Of a stretch of DNA of 64,000 nucleotides, positions 33,139-40,307 are shown piece by piece. The notes beneath the pieces are model-generated. The model was not told the DNA's origin. It made no database searches and saw nothing but the letters and a program-made list of their open reading frames with translations. The translations under genes and the position numbers were made by a program. Source of the stretch: Paenarthrobacter ureafaciens (GTDB taxonomy: Bacteria; Actinomycetota; Actinomycetes; Actinomycetales; Micrococcaceae); NCBI RefSeq assembly GCF_004028095.1, contig NZ_SBHM01000007.1:2294001-2358000 (forward strand). Direction: 5' to 3'. Every line of letters starts with the position of its first letter. Within the stretch, counting starts at the first letter, position 1.

Positions 33139-34032
33139 TCAGGCCGTGAACGGGAGCCGCGGGTCCACGTCCTGGCCTTCCCAGGTCTGGCGGATCCAGC
33201 CGTGGTGGGGGTCGTCGCTGATGAGCCAGTCCCGGACGCGGCCGGGGCCGGCCATGACGTTCAGGTAGTAGAGGTCGTAGCCGGGTGCTGCCATGGCGGG
33301 GCCGTGCCAGCCGTAGGGCACCAGGACAACGTCGCCGGTGCGGACTTCGGCGGAGACGTCGATGGGACGCTCGTCGGAGGCGTAGACGCGGGCGTAGCCG
33401 ATGGCGTCCGTATCTTCCGGGGCGGGGGAGCCGGGAGCTACGCGGGTTTCAAAGTAGTAGATCTCCTCGAGGCTGGTTTCGCCGTCCTTTTCCTCGTCGT
33501 GCTTATGGGGAGGGTAGGAGGACCAGTTGCCGGCGGGGGTGATGACTTCGCAGACGATGAAGCGGTCGGCTTCCAGTGCTGCGGGTGTGCCGAAGTTGTG
33601 GACCTGGCGGGAGCAGTTGCCGGCGCCGCGGAGTTCAACCGCGGTTTCTGCGGCGGCGATCAGCCTGGTGGGGTACGACGCTTTGGCGGGTGCGGTCGCG
33701 ACGGCGACGCGGCCGCCGTCGTTCGAGCTGATGGTGACCGCTTTCTCGATGCCGGTGTAGAGAACGTCGCTTGGCCCGTGGAAGACAGACTGCCGTCCCT
33801 GAAGACGGTACTGCTCGCCGTCGACCGTCACCGTGAAGGAGCCGCTCAGCGGCACCACGATGCGTTCCTCGCCCGCGGCGGACAGCTCGACGGCGGAACC
33901 TGCGGCGAGCGTCGCCACCTTCAGTCCGGTGTGGGCCCAGCCGTCAACGGCGAGGCTGGAATCGGAGGTGCCGAGGGAGATGTCCCACTTGCCGTCGGCG
34001 GCGGATCCAAGAGGGTATACCCAGTTGGCCAT
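33139..34032 (-). CDS. iolB: 5-deoxy-glucuronate isomerase IolB
   Basis: A bicupin isomerase of 297 residues that turns 5-deoxy-glucuronate into 2-deoxy-5-keto-D-gluconate. WSSYPPHKHDEEKDGETSLEEIYYF contains the His/Glu metal ligands, and DVVLVPYGWHGPAMAAPGYDLYYLNVMAGP is the second cupin signature. It reads on the minus strand directly after the GntR regulator (16 bp apart), so it is expressed with iolR rather than with the other catabolic genes. Confidence 0.94.
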   Translation of the reverse strand: MANWVYPLGSAADGKWDISLGTSDSSLAVDGWAHTGLKVATLAAGSAVELSAAGEERIVVPLSGSFTVTVDGEQYRLQGRQSVFHGPSDVLYTGIEKAVTISSNDGGRVAVATAPAKASYPTRLIAAAETAVELRGAGNCSRQVHNFGTPAALEADRFIVCEVITPAGNWSSYPPHKHDEEKDGETSLEEIYYFETRVAPGSPAPEDTDAIGYARVYASDERPIDVSAEVRTGDVVLVPYGWHGPAMAAPGYDLYYLNVMAGPGRVRDWLISDDPHHGWIRQTWEGQDVDPRLPFTA

Positions 34033-34048
34033 AGTTAATGTCCTTGCG

Positions 34049-34789
34049 TTAGCGCTGTACGAGGGTCATTTCAAAGCTGTAGGAATCGCCGCGGTAGACG
34101 TGGTGGCCGGTTTCCACCATGCGTCCGGTGTCGTCCACCGCGGTGCGTTCCATGGTGACCAGGGCCGATCCCACGTCGGTTTCCAGCAGGGGCGCCTGGT
34201 AGTCGTTGGCGATCATGGCGCCGATCCGCTGCGAGGCGAGGCGGAAGTTGACGCCGCCGCGCCGCAGGATGGCGTAGAGGCCTTCGCTGGCGAGCTGGGC
34301 TTCGTCCATGGTGACGATGTCATCACGGACCCAGTTCTCCATGAGGGCCAGCGGTTTGCCGCCTACTTTGCGGAGCCGGGTGAAGTGGTAGACCTTGGAA
34401 CCGGCAGGCAGCTGCAGCGCGGCGAGGGTGGCCGCATCCGCTTCGTCGTGGGCGAAGCTCAGCACATCCGTAGTGGGCTTTTTGCCGTTGTTGCTGAGGT
34501 CGTCGTAGAGGCTGGAGAGCTCCAGAGGACGGCGGACCTGACTGGCAACAACCTGCGTTCCCACGCCGCGCTTGCGGACAAGGAGTCCGGCGCGGACCAG
34601 TTCGTCCATGGCCTTGCGCATCGTGGGTCGTGACAGGTTGAGCTGCGCCGCGAGGTCGATCTCGTTGTCCAAGCGGCTGCCCGGTTCCAGGACGCCGCTG
34701 TGGATGGCAGCTTCAATGCCTTGGACAACTTGGTGGTAGAGCGGCACCGGGGACGAACGATCGATGCTGAGGCTGAGTTGGTTCGCCAC
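34049..34789 (-). CDS. iolR: GntR-family (HutC/UTRA) transcriptional regulator, probable inositol repressor
   Basis: A 246-residue protein: winged helix-turn-helix at about 10-75 (PVPLYHQVVQGIEAAI, DLAAQLNLSRPTMRKAMDELVRAGLL) followed by a UTRA ligand-binding domain (VYHFTRLRKVGGKPLALMENWV...LETDVGSALVTMERTAVDDTG). The GTG at 34789 has GGAGGAAACCA before it; the further open frame upstream is promoter DNA. Its place at the centre of the cluster and the shared operators on both sides indicate control of inositol genes and of itself. The symbol iolR is by role; the Bacillus IolR is from a different family (DeoR). Confidence 0.85.
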   Translation of the reverse strand: MANQLSLSIDRSSPVPLYHQVVQGIEAAIHSGVLEPGSRLDNEIDLAAQLNLSRPTMRKAMDELVRAGLLVRKRGVGTQVVASQVRRPLELSSLYDDLSNNGKKPTTDVLSFAHDEADAATLAALQLPAGSKVYHFTRLRKVGGKPLALMENWVRDDIVTMDEAQLASEGLYAILRRGGVNFRLASQRIGAMIANDYQAPLLETDVGSALVTMERTAVDDTGRMVETGHHVYRGDSYSFEMTLVQR

Positions 34790-34859
34790 TGGTTTCCTCC
34801 TGGACGGCTGTGCATGACCGGCGGGAGCAGGGTTTCGGCTCCTCTGCCGGAAGGATGTA

Positions 34860-34891
34860 TTTGTCCGTTCATGTTCTCTTGATAGGACATA
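34860..34891 (-). promoter_or_regulatory. Operator pair upstream of the regulator-iolB operon
   Basis: On the minus strand, ATGTCCTATCA (34880-34890) and GAACGGACAAA (34860-34870) are two imperfect half-matching copies of the TGTC-N2-GACA site about 20 bp apart. A TATGAT box lies upstream of them (minus strand, near 34902-34909). The arrangement suggests autoregulation; no -35 is clear. Confidence 0.5.
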
Positions 34892-34996
34892 CTGCCTTTT
34901 CCTGATCATAGCAGCCGGGTTTCCGCCGTCAAGGAAGTGGCCTTGAGGGACGTGTTCCTTGACTGGTACGAGGGGTTGAAACGTAAAAACATCCTA

Positions 34997-35042
34997 ATGT
35001 CAGGACAAAGTATTGACAAAGTGTGAGGTCAGTCACCATGAT
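34997..35042 (+). promoter_or_regulatory. Promoter and operator of the inositol transporter operon
   Basis: A perfect TGTC-AG-GACA site (34998-35007) stands four bases before TTGACA (35013-35018). CATGAT (35037-35042) is a reasonable -10 at 18-bp spacing. The rest of the 318-bp divergent gap (34790-35107) holds the regulator's promoter and no gene. Confidence 0.65.
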
Positions 35043-35107
35043 CTGAGTAGTGGATGGTTCGGATACGAGTCTCCGGACACCCCAAGCTGACATCAAAGGA
35101 GATAACG

Positions 35108-36103
35108 GTGGCAAAATTCTCGTGGCGCAAAGCGGCCCTCGCCGCAGCAGTGGTTCCCCTCATAGCACTGAGCGCCTGTTCGAGCCAGGGCGGCAGGCCG
35201 TCCGATTCCGGTGGTGGAGCTGCCGCCGGCCAGGTGGCCTCCACCGACCGCATCAAGGTAGCCCTCATCACGCACGCCGCAGCAGGTGACACCTTCTGGG
35301 ACATCGTCCGTAAGGGTGCCGAGGAAGCCTCAGCCAAGGACAACGTCGAACTGCTTTACACGAGCGATCCCGAAGCCGGGCGGCAAGCCCAGTTGGTGCA
35401 GCAGGCCATTGACCAGAAGGTTGACGGCATCGCAGTAACGGTCGCCACCCCTGACGCCCTGAAGGACGTCCTGAAGAAGGCAACCGACGCCGGCATCCCC
35501 GTAGTCAGCCTCAACGCCGGTGAGTCCGTATCCGCCAAGCTCGGAGCATTCACCCACTTCGGTTCCAACGAACAGTTGGCCGGCGAAGCCGTGGGCACCC
35601 GCCTCGCCGCTGAAGGGTACAAGCACCCGGTCTGCGTCATCCAGCAGCAGGGCCACGTCGGCCTGGAAGCGCGCTGCGCAGGCGTGAAGGCCAAGGTCCC
35701 CGCCACTGAGATCCTCTACGTGGACGGCAAGGACATGACAGCGGTTCAGTCCACCGCCACCGCCAAGCTCCAGGCTTCCAAGGACGCAGACGTCATCATC
35801 GGCCTCGGTGCTCCGATCACGCTGACCCTCCTGAAGTCCGTCACGGATGCGGGAAGCTCCTCCAAGGTAGCCAGCTTCGACCTCAATGCTGAACTTGCCC
35901 AGAAGATCGTTGATGGCAACGTCATCTTCACCGTGGACCAGCAGCCCTGGCTCCAGGGCTACATGTCCGTTGACGCCCTGTGGCAGGCCAAGCGCGGCGG
36001 CTTCAAGATCGGTGGCGGCCAGCCCGTCCTGACCGGTCCCACCATCGTGGACAAGGCCAACGCCTCTGACGTCCTCAAGTTCGCCCAGCAGGGCGTCCGC
36101 TAA
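35108..36103 (+). CDS. Sugar (probable myo-inositol) ABC transporter substrate-binding lipoprotein
   Basis: A 331-residue periplasmic-binding-protein type I of the ribose/inositol group. A signal peptide with the lipobox LSAC (ALAAAVVPLIALSACSS) anchors it to the membrane. RIKVALITHAAAGDTFWDIVRKGAEEASAKDNVEL is the usual first strand and helix, and a two-lobed fold follows. GTG start with AAAGGAG. It heads the transport operon with permease, ATPase and a dehydrogenase, behind an inositol-type operator. The substrate is inferred from context. Confidence 0.88.
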   Translation: MAKFSWRKAALAAAVVPLIALSACSSQGGRPSDSGGGAAAGQVASTDRIKVALITHAAAGDTFWDIVRKGAEEASAKDNVELLYTSDPEAGRQAQLVQQAIDQKVDGIAVTVATPDALKDVLKKATDAGIPVVSLNAGESVSAKLGAFTHFGSNEQLAGEAVGTRLAAEGYKHPVCVIQQQGHVGLEARCAGVKAKVPATEILYVDGKDMTAVQSTATAKLQASKDADVIIGLGAPITLTLLKSVTDAGSSSKVASFDLNAELAQKIVDGNVIFTVDQQPWLQGYMSVDALWQAKRGGFKIGGGQPVLTGPTIVDKANASDVLKFAQQGVR

Positions 36104-36112
36104 TCCAGGCAT

Positions 36113-36142
36113 CAGGCTGCGCGGCCCACACCGCGCAGCCTG
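36113..36142 (+). promoter_or_regulatory. Hairpin between binding-protein and permease genes
   Basis: A perfect 12-bp stem CAGGCTGCGCGG / CCGCGCAGCCTG with a CCCACA loop, 9 bases after the binding-protein stop and without a T-run. Hairpins here commonly protect the upstream message or cause partial termination, so that the binding protein is made in excess; that role is inferred. Confidence 0.7.
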
Positions 36143-36144
36143 AC

Positions 36145-36178
36145 CAACCGCGAAGCCTGAACAACCGCGAAGCCTGAA
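36145..36178. repeat. Two tandem 17-bp repeats before the permease gene
   Basis: CAACCGCGAAGCCTGAA occurs at 36145-36161 and again at 36162-36178. The end of the preceding hairpin (GCAGCCTGAC) resembles the unit's end. It lies just before the CAAGGAG ribosome site of the permease. Confidence 0.85.
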
Positions 36179-36197
36179 ACAACAAGGAGTCATCCCC

Positions 36198-37256
36198 ATG
36201 GCAAGCACAGCAACCCTGCCACCGGCACCAGCCCCGGCGTCCGGTGACGAACGGGTAGGACGCCGCAACCCGTTCCAGAAATTCCTCGCCCGCCCGGAGG
36301 TCGGCGCCCTCGTTGGCGCAGTAGTCCTCTTCATCTTCTTCGCCTCCGTATCGCAAACCTTCACCCAGCCCAATGCCCTGGCCACAGTGCTCTACGGGTC
36401 CTCAACCATCGGCATCATGGCCGTCGGTGTTTCCCTGCTGATGATCGGCGGCGAGTTCGACCTTTCCACCGGCGTCGCCGTCATTTCCTCGGCCCTGACA
36501 GCCTCGTTGTTCAGCTGGTACTTCTCCATGAACGCCTGGGTCGGTGTCCTGCTGGCACTGGTGGTTTCCCTTGCCATCGGATTCATCAACGGCTGGATCC
36601 TCATCAAGACCAAACTGCCCAGCTTCATCGTCACCCTGGCGACCTTCCTCATGCTGACCGGCCTGAACCTGGCACTCACCCGGCTTGTGGGCGGTTCCGT
36701 TTCCTCGCCGTCGATCTCCAAGCTTGACGGCTTCGAATCTGCCCGCGCAGTCTTCGCCTCGTCCATCAGCATCGGCGGGGTGGAAGTGAAGATCACCGTC
36801 TTCTTCTGGATCGTCCTGGTTGCCGTGGCCTCCTGGATCCTGCTCCGGACCCGGATCGGCAACTGGATCTTCGCCGTCGGCGGTGACGCGAACGCTGCCC
36901 GCGCAGTTGGCGTGCCGGTGACCAAGACGAAGATCGGCCTCTTCATGGCCGTCGGCTTCTGCGGCTGGATCCTCGGCATGCACAACCTCTTCGCCTTCGA
37001 CGCCGTCCAATCCGGCGAAGGCGTCGGCAACGAGTTCCTCTACATCATCGCCGCGGTCATCGGCGGCTGCCTCCTCACCGGCGGTTACGGATCGGCGATC
37101 GGCGGGGCCATCGGTGCCTTCATCTTCGGCATGGCCAACAAGGGCATCGTGTACGCACAATGGAATCCGGACTGGTTCAAGTTCTTCCTGGGCTTGATGC
37201 TGCTGCTGGCTACCATCGTCAACCTCATCGTCAAACGCCGGGCAGAGCTGAAGTAA
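36198..37256 (+). CDS. Sugar ABC transporter permease (RbsC family)
   Basis: A 352-residue integral membrane protein with about ten helices in the ribose/inositol permease pattern: TIGIMAVGVSLLMIGGEFDLSTGVAVISSALTAS, INGWILIKTKLPSFIVTLATFLMLTGLNLALT and GNWIFAVGGDANAARAVGVPVTKTKI, the EAA-like cytoplasmic loop. It works with the neighbouring binding protein and ATPase. ATG with CAAGGAGTC upstream. Confidence 0.92.
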   Translation: MASTATLPPAPAPASGDERVGRRNPFQKFLARPEVGALVGAVVLFIFFASVSQTFTQPNALATVLYGSSTIGIMAVGVSLLMIGGEFDLSTGVAVISSALTASLFSWYFSMNAWVGVLLALVVSLAIGFINGWILIKTKLPSFIVTLATFLMLTGLNLALTRLVGGSVSSPSISKLDGFESARAVFASSISIGGVEVKITVFFWIVLVAVASWILLRTRIGNWIFAVGGDANAARAVGVPVTKTKIGLFMAVGFCGWILGMHNLFAFDAVQSGEGVGNEFLYIIAAVIGGCLLTGGYGSAIGGAIGAFIFGMANKGIVYAQWNPDWFKFFLGLMLLLATIVNLIVKRRAELK

Positions 37257-37268
37257 GGGGCCGGACCA

Positions 37269-38183
37269 ATGAACGCACAACGAATCGACCAGCAAACCCT
37301 GCTAAGAGACGAGAAAGATCCTTTGACCCACACGCCCGTGCATCTGCTCTCCCTCGAAGCGGTCGGAAAGCACTACGGCAACATCATCGCGCTGCGGGAT
37401 GTCACCATGGCCGTGGACAACGGCAGGGTCACCTGCGTCCTGGGCGACAACGGCGCCGGCAAGTCCACGCTGATCAAGATCATCGCCGGCCTGCACCAGC
37501 ACGACGAGGGCAGCTTCAAGATCATGGGCGAGGAGCGCAAGCTCGGCTCACCCCGTGAAGCCCTCGACGCCGGGATCGCGGCCGTGTACCAGGACCTCGC
37601 CGTCGTGTCGCTCATGCCGATTTGGCGGAACTTCTTCCTCGGTTCCGAACTCACAACCGGCGTAGGCCCGTTCAAGCGCATGGATGTCCAGAAGATGAAG
37701 GACATCACCAAGAAGGAACTCGCGGACATGGGCATCGACCTGCGCGATGTGGAGCAGCCCATTGGCCAGCTCTCGGGCGGTGAACGACAATGTGTCGCGA
37801 TCGCCCGCGCCGTGTACTTCGGGGCAAAGGTCCTGATCCTCGACGAGCCGACAGCCGCGCTGGGAGTCAAGCAGTCCGGCGTCGTACTTCGCTACATCCT
37901 GCAGGCCCGCGACCGCGGCCTCGGCGTCATCTTCATCACCCACAACCCGCACCACGCGTACCCCGTGGGCGACCGGTTCCTGCTGCTCAAGCGCGGCAAA
38001 TCGATTGGTTACTACGAGAAGAAGGACATCACGGTCGAGGAACTCACGGCCCAAATGGCCGGCGGCGCCGAACTGGCCGAACTCGCCCACGAACTCGAAC
38101 AACTCGGCGGACACACCGAAGCGCTCAATGAGGTCAAGGCCGAAGTAGCAGACGTAGCCGACGCAGCACCGGAGAAGGCATGA
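37269..38183 (+). CDS. Sugar ABC transporter ATP-binding protein, single ATPase domain
   Basis: A 304-residue ATPase: GDNGAGKST Walker [16 protein letters not shown] signature, [11 protein letters not shown]alker B and [14 protein letters not shown] with the switch His. Most ribose/xylose/inositol importers use ~500-residue proteins with two fused ATPase domains; this one has a single domain and so should act as a homodimer. The C-terminus is an Ala/Glu-rich helix ([17 protein letters not shown]). The stop overlaps the next gene's start (ATGA). Confidence 0.9.
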   Translation: MNAQRIDQQTLLRDEKDPLTHTPVHLLSLEAVGKHYGNIIALRDVTMAVDNGRVTCVLGDNGAGKSTLIKIIAGLHQHDEGSFKIMGEERKLGSPREALDAGIAAVYQDLAVVSLMPIWRNFFLGSELTTGVGPFKRMDVQKMKDITKKELADMGIDLRDVEQPIGQLSGGERQCVAIARAVYFGAKVLILDEPTAALGVKQSGVVLRYILQARDRGLGVIFITHNPHHAYPVGDRFLLLKRGKSIGYYEKKDITVEELTAQMAGGAELAELAHELEQLGGHTEALNEVKAEVADVADAAPEKA

Positions 38184-39202
38184 AGGAAATAACGCTCGGC
38201 CTGGTGGGTGTGGGCCGCATCGGTGTGATGCATGCCCGGAACATCAGTGCGTTGAACGAGCAACTCAATCCTGAAGGAGTCAACGTCAGGCTCAAACTGA
38301 CGGACGTTGCCGAGGAACACGCACGATCGGTGGCCCGGGACTTCGGCGCGGAGTACTTGCCGTCCGTGGAAGCCTTGATCGCCGCCGGCATTGACGGGTT
38401 GGTCGTGGCCACCGGGACAGCAACCCATCCGGATCTGATCATGGCGGGCGTTGATGCCGGTATTCCGGTCTTCTGCGAGAAGCCGGTGGCCGTCAACGTG
38501 GTAGAGTCCCTCCCGGTCCTGGACTACATCCGGGAAAAGGGCGGCACGGTCCAAATCGGACACCAGCGCCGCTTCGATTCCGGCTACCTCGAGGCCAAGC
38601 GGGCCTATGACGCCGGCGAACTCGGCTGGATCCATTCCCTGCGAGCGGTCACCTGCGACATGGCGCCGCCGCCCGTGTCCTTCCTCGCAACCTCAGGCGG
38701 ACTCTTCCGGGACTGCTCGGTCCACGACTTCGACATCCTCCGCTGGTTGACGGGACGGGAAATCGTGGAGGTTTACGCGAAGGGCTCCAACAACGGCGAC
38801 CCTGCAATCGGTGAGGTGGGCGACGTCGATACCGCTTTGGCAGTGGTGACGTTCGACGACGGCACTGTAGGCACGGTGTCGGCCAGCCGCTACAACGGGG
38901 CCGGGCATGATGTCCGGCTGGAGCTGCAGGGCTCGGAAGGATCCGTGGTGGTGGGCATGGACGACCAGATGGCGCTGCGTTCCGGAGAGCGCGGAATCAC
39001 CTTCCCGGCGGGGACTCCGCACAAGACCTTTGCCGAACGGTTCGACCAGGCCTACCGCTCCGAAATGGCCGCGTTCGTGGAAGTGATTCTGGGGGAGCGC
39101 AAGAACCCCTGCACTCCCGAGGACGCGGTGGCCGCTTCCCGCGTGGCGGATGCGGCACAGGAATCGTTGGAGACGGGCGTCCCCGTGAGAGTCCCGGTGT
39201 AA
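38180..39202 (+). CDS. Gfo/Idh/MocA oxidoreductase, second inositol 2-dehydrogenase candidate
   Basis: A 340-residue dehydrogenase: GVGRIG (10-15), [13 protein letters not shown] with the EKP lysine, and [23 protein letters not shown] containing the catalytic Asp and His. It is translationally coupled to the transporter ATPase (4-bp overlap), so it presumably oxidises an imported inositol, perhaps a different stereoisomer from the IolG substrate. The final ~54 bases, including the stop, are copied twice in the repeat locus that follows. Confidence 0.85.
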   Translation: MKEITLGLVGVGRIGVMHARNISALNEQLNPEGVNVRLKLTDVAEEHARSVARDFGAEYLPSVEALIAAGIDGLVVATGTATHPDLIMAGVDAGIPVFCEKPVAVNVVESLPVLDYIREKGGTVQIGHQRRFDSGYLEAKRAYDAGELGWIHSLRAVTCDMAPPPVSFLATSGGLFRDCSVHDFDILRWLTGREIVEVYAKGSNNGDPAIGEVGDVDTALAVVTFDDGTVGTVSASRYNGAGHDVRLELQGSEGSVVVGMDDQMALRSGERGITFPAGTPHKTFAERFDQAYRSEMAAFVEVILGERKNPCTPEDAVAASRVADAAQESLETGVPVRVPV

Positions 39203-39204
39203 CT

Positions 39205-39300
39205 CTCTATCACTTCCCGACGCTTTTCCGCGGTTGCTCTATCACTTTCCGACGTTTTTCTACGGTTGCTCTATCACTTTCCGACGCCTTTCCGCGGTTG
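39205..39300 (+). repeat. Three tandem 32-bp repeats (CTCTATCAC type)
   Basis: Exact 32-bp units at 39205-39236, 39237-39268 and 39269-39300, each beginning CTCTATCACTT and ending CGGTTG. Single copies follow in the later large repeats, at about 39532-39563 and 39811-39842. The reverse complement of the same family forms the array at 40024-40249. Confidence 0.88.
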
Positions 39301-39324
39301 CTCTGCCAGATCCCGCGGGAAGGT

Positions 39325-39359
39325 TCGACGGCGGCACTCGGCCTGAGTGCCGCCGTCGA
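39325..39359 (+). terminator. Terminator-like hairpin after the transporter operon
   Basis: A 15-bp perfect stem (39325-39339 with 39345-39359) with a GGCCT loop, followed by GCTTTT. It recurs in the two downstream copies, where stem length changes symmetrically. It probably ends the transport operon, 123 bases after the stop. Confidence 0.65.
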
Positions 39360-40023
39360 GCTTTTGGTGCGGATGGCTTTCCCTCCCAGCTCCGTTTACC
39401 CCGCAACCCTTCCCGCCGAATGCACCCAGTGCTAAGGGGGCATTCGGAGGCAAAGGGTGCGCCACCTGAGTGACGGACGCGGCACAGGAATCGTTGGAGA
39501 CGGGCGTCCCCGTGAAAGTCCCGGTGTAACGCTCTATCACCTCCCGACGCCTTTCTGCGGTTGCTCTGCCAGATCCCGCGGGAAGGTTCGACGGCGGCAC
39601 TCGGCCTGAGTGCCGCCGTCGAGCTTTCTGTGCGGCTGGCTTTCCCTCCCACTGGCGTCCCGCCCAGGTCCGTCTACCCCGCAACCCTTCACGCCGAATG
39701 CAGCCAGTGCTACGGGTGCATTCGGCGGCAAAGGGTGCGCCACCCCGAGTGGTGGACGCGGCACAGGAATCGTTGGAGACGGGCGTCCCCATGAAAGTCC
39801 CGGTGAAACGCTCTATCATTTCCCGACGCTTTTCCGCGGTTGCTCTATCACGTCTCGCGGGAAGGTTCGACGGCGGCACGGCCTGGGTGCCGCCGTCGAA
39901 CTTTCTGTGCGGCTGGCTCCCTGCCCGATTGGCGTCCCGCCCAGGCCCGTCCACCCCGCAACCCTTTCCGCCGAATGCCCCCAGTGTTCCCCACCGGTCA
40001 GGCCCCAGACCGCGGGCACCAAA

Positions 40024-40249
40024 CCCCAGTGGCAGAGGGATGGTGGGGAGGGGGCGGGATGTGTGAGAGAGGAACCGGCAAAACCGGGTGGGATGTGGCA
40101 GAGGAACCGGCAAAACCCGGTGAGATGTGGGAGAGGGGTGGTGGGGAGGGGGTGGGATGTGGCAGAGGAACCGGCAAAACCCGGTGGGATGTGGAAGAGG
40201 GATGGTGAAAAAGGGGTGGGATGTGGGAGAGGGAGGGGGCGTGGCTGAC
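40024..40249 (-). repeat. About seven tandem 32-bp repeats, inverted relative to 39205-39300
   Basis: Units start at 40024, 40056 (34 bp), 40090, 40122, 40154, 40186 and 40218, each with GGGATGTGG(C/G)AGAGG after the first. Two subtypes alternate: one ends AACCGGCAAAACCCGGT, the other GATGGTGGGGAGGGGGT. Read on the minus strand the unit becomes CTCTGCCACATCCC...TTTTGCCGGTT, matching the pattern of the CTCTATCAC...TTTCCGCGGTT family in register. 32 is not a multiple of three, so this is not a protein repeat. Confidence 0.88.
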
Positions 40250-40307
40250 GCGGGCCGGATGAGTCTGGGGGAAAACTCCGACCCGCGCCAGGTGTGTGGG
40301 GGTTGGA

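Larger units (their letters stand above)
39149..39985. repeat. Three diverged tandem copies of a ~280-330 bp segment (dehydrogenase 3' end + hairpins)
   Basis: Copies start at 39149 (inside the gene), 39476 and 39755. Each has the gene's last 54 bases (GCGGCACAGGAATCGTTGGA and onward), the CTCTATCAC element, a hairpin CGACGGCGGCAC / GTGCCGCCGTCG (39325-39359, 39588-39622, 39866-39900), then a CCGCAACCCTT and CCGAATGC segment. The stop TAA is kept in copy 2 and changed to AAA in copy 3. Copy 1 is longer because its 32-bp element is triplicated. No gene is supported between 39203 and 40307. Confidence 0.9.

Noticed and set aside
39205-40249. The 32-bp repeats as a CRISPR array
   Set aside because: Units are directly adjacent without unique spacers, are degenerate along their whole length, and no cas gene is in the window.
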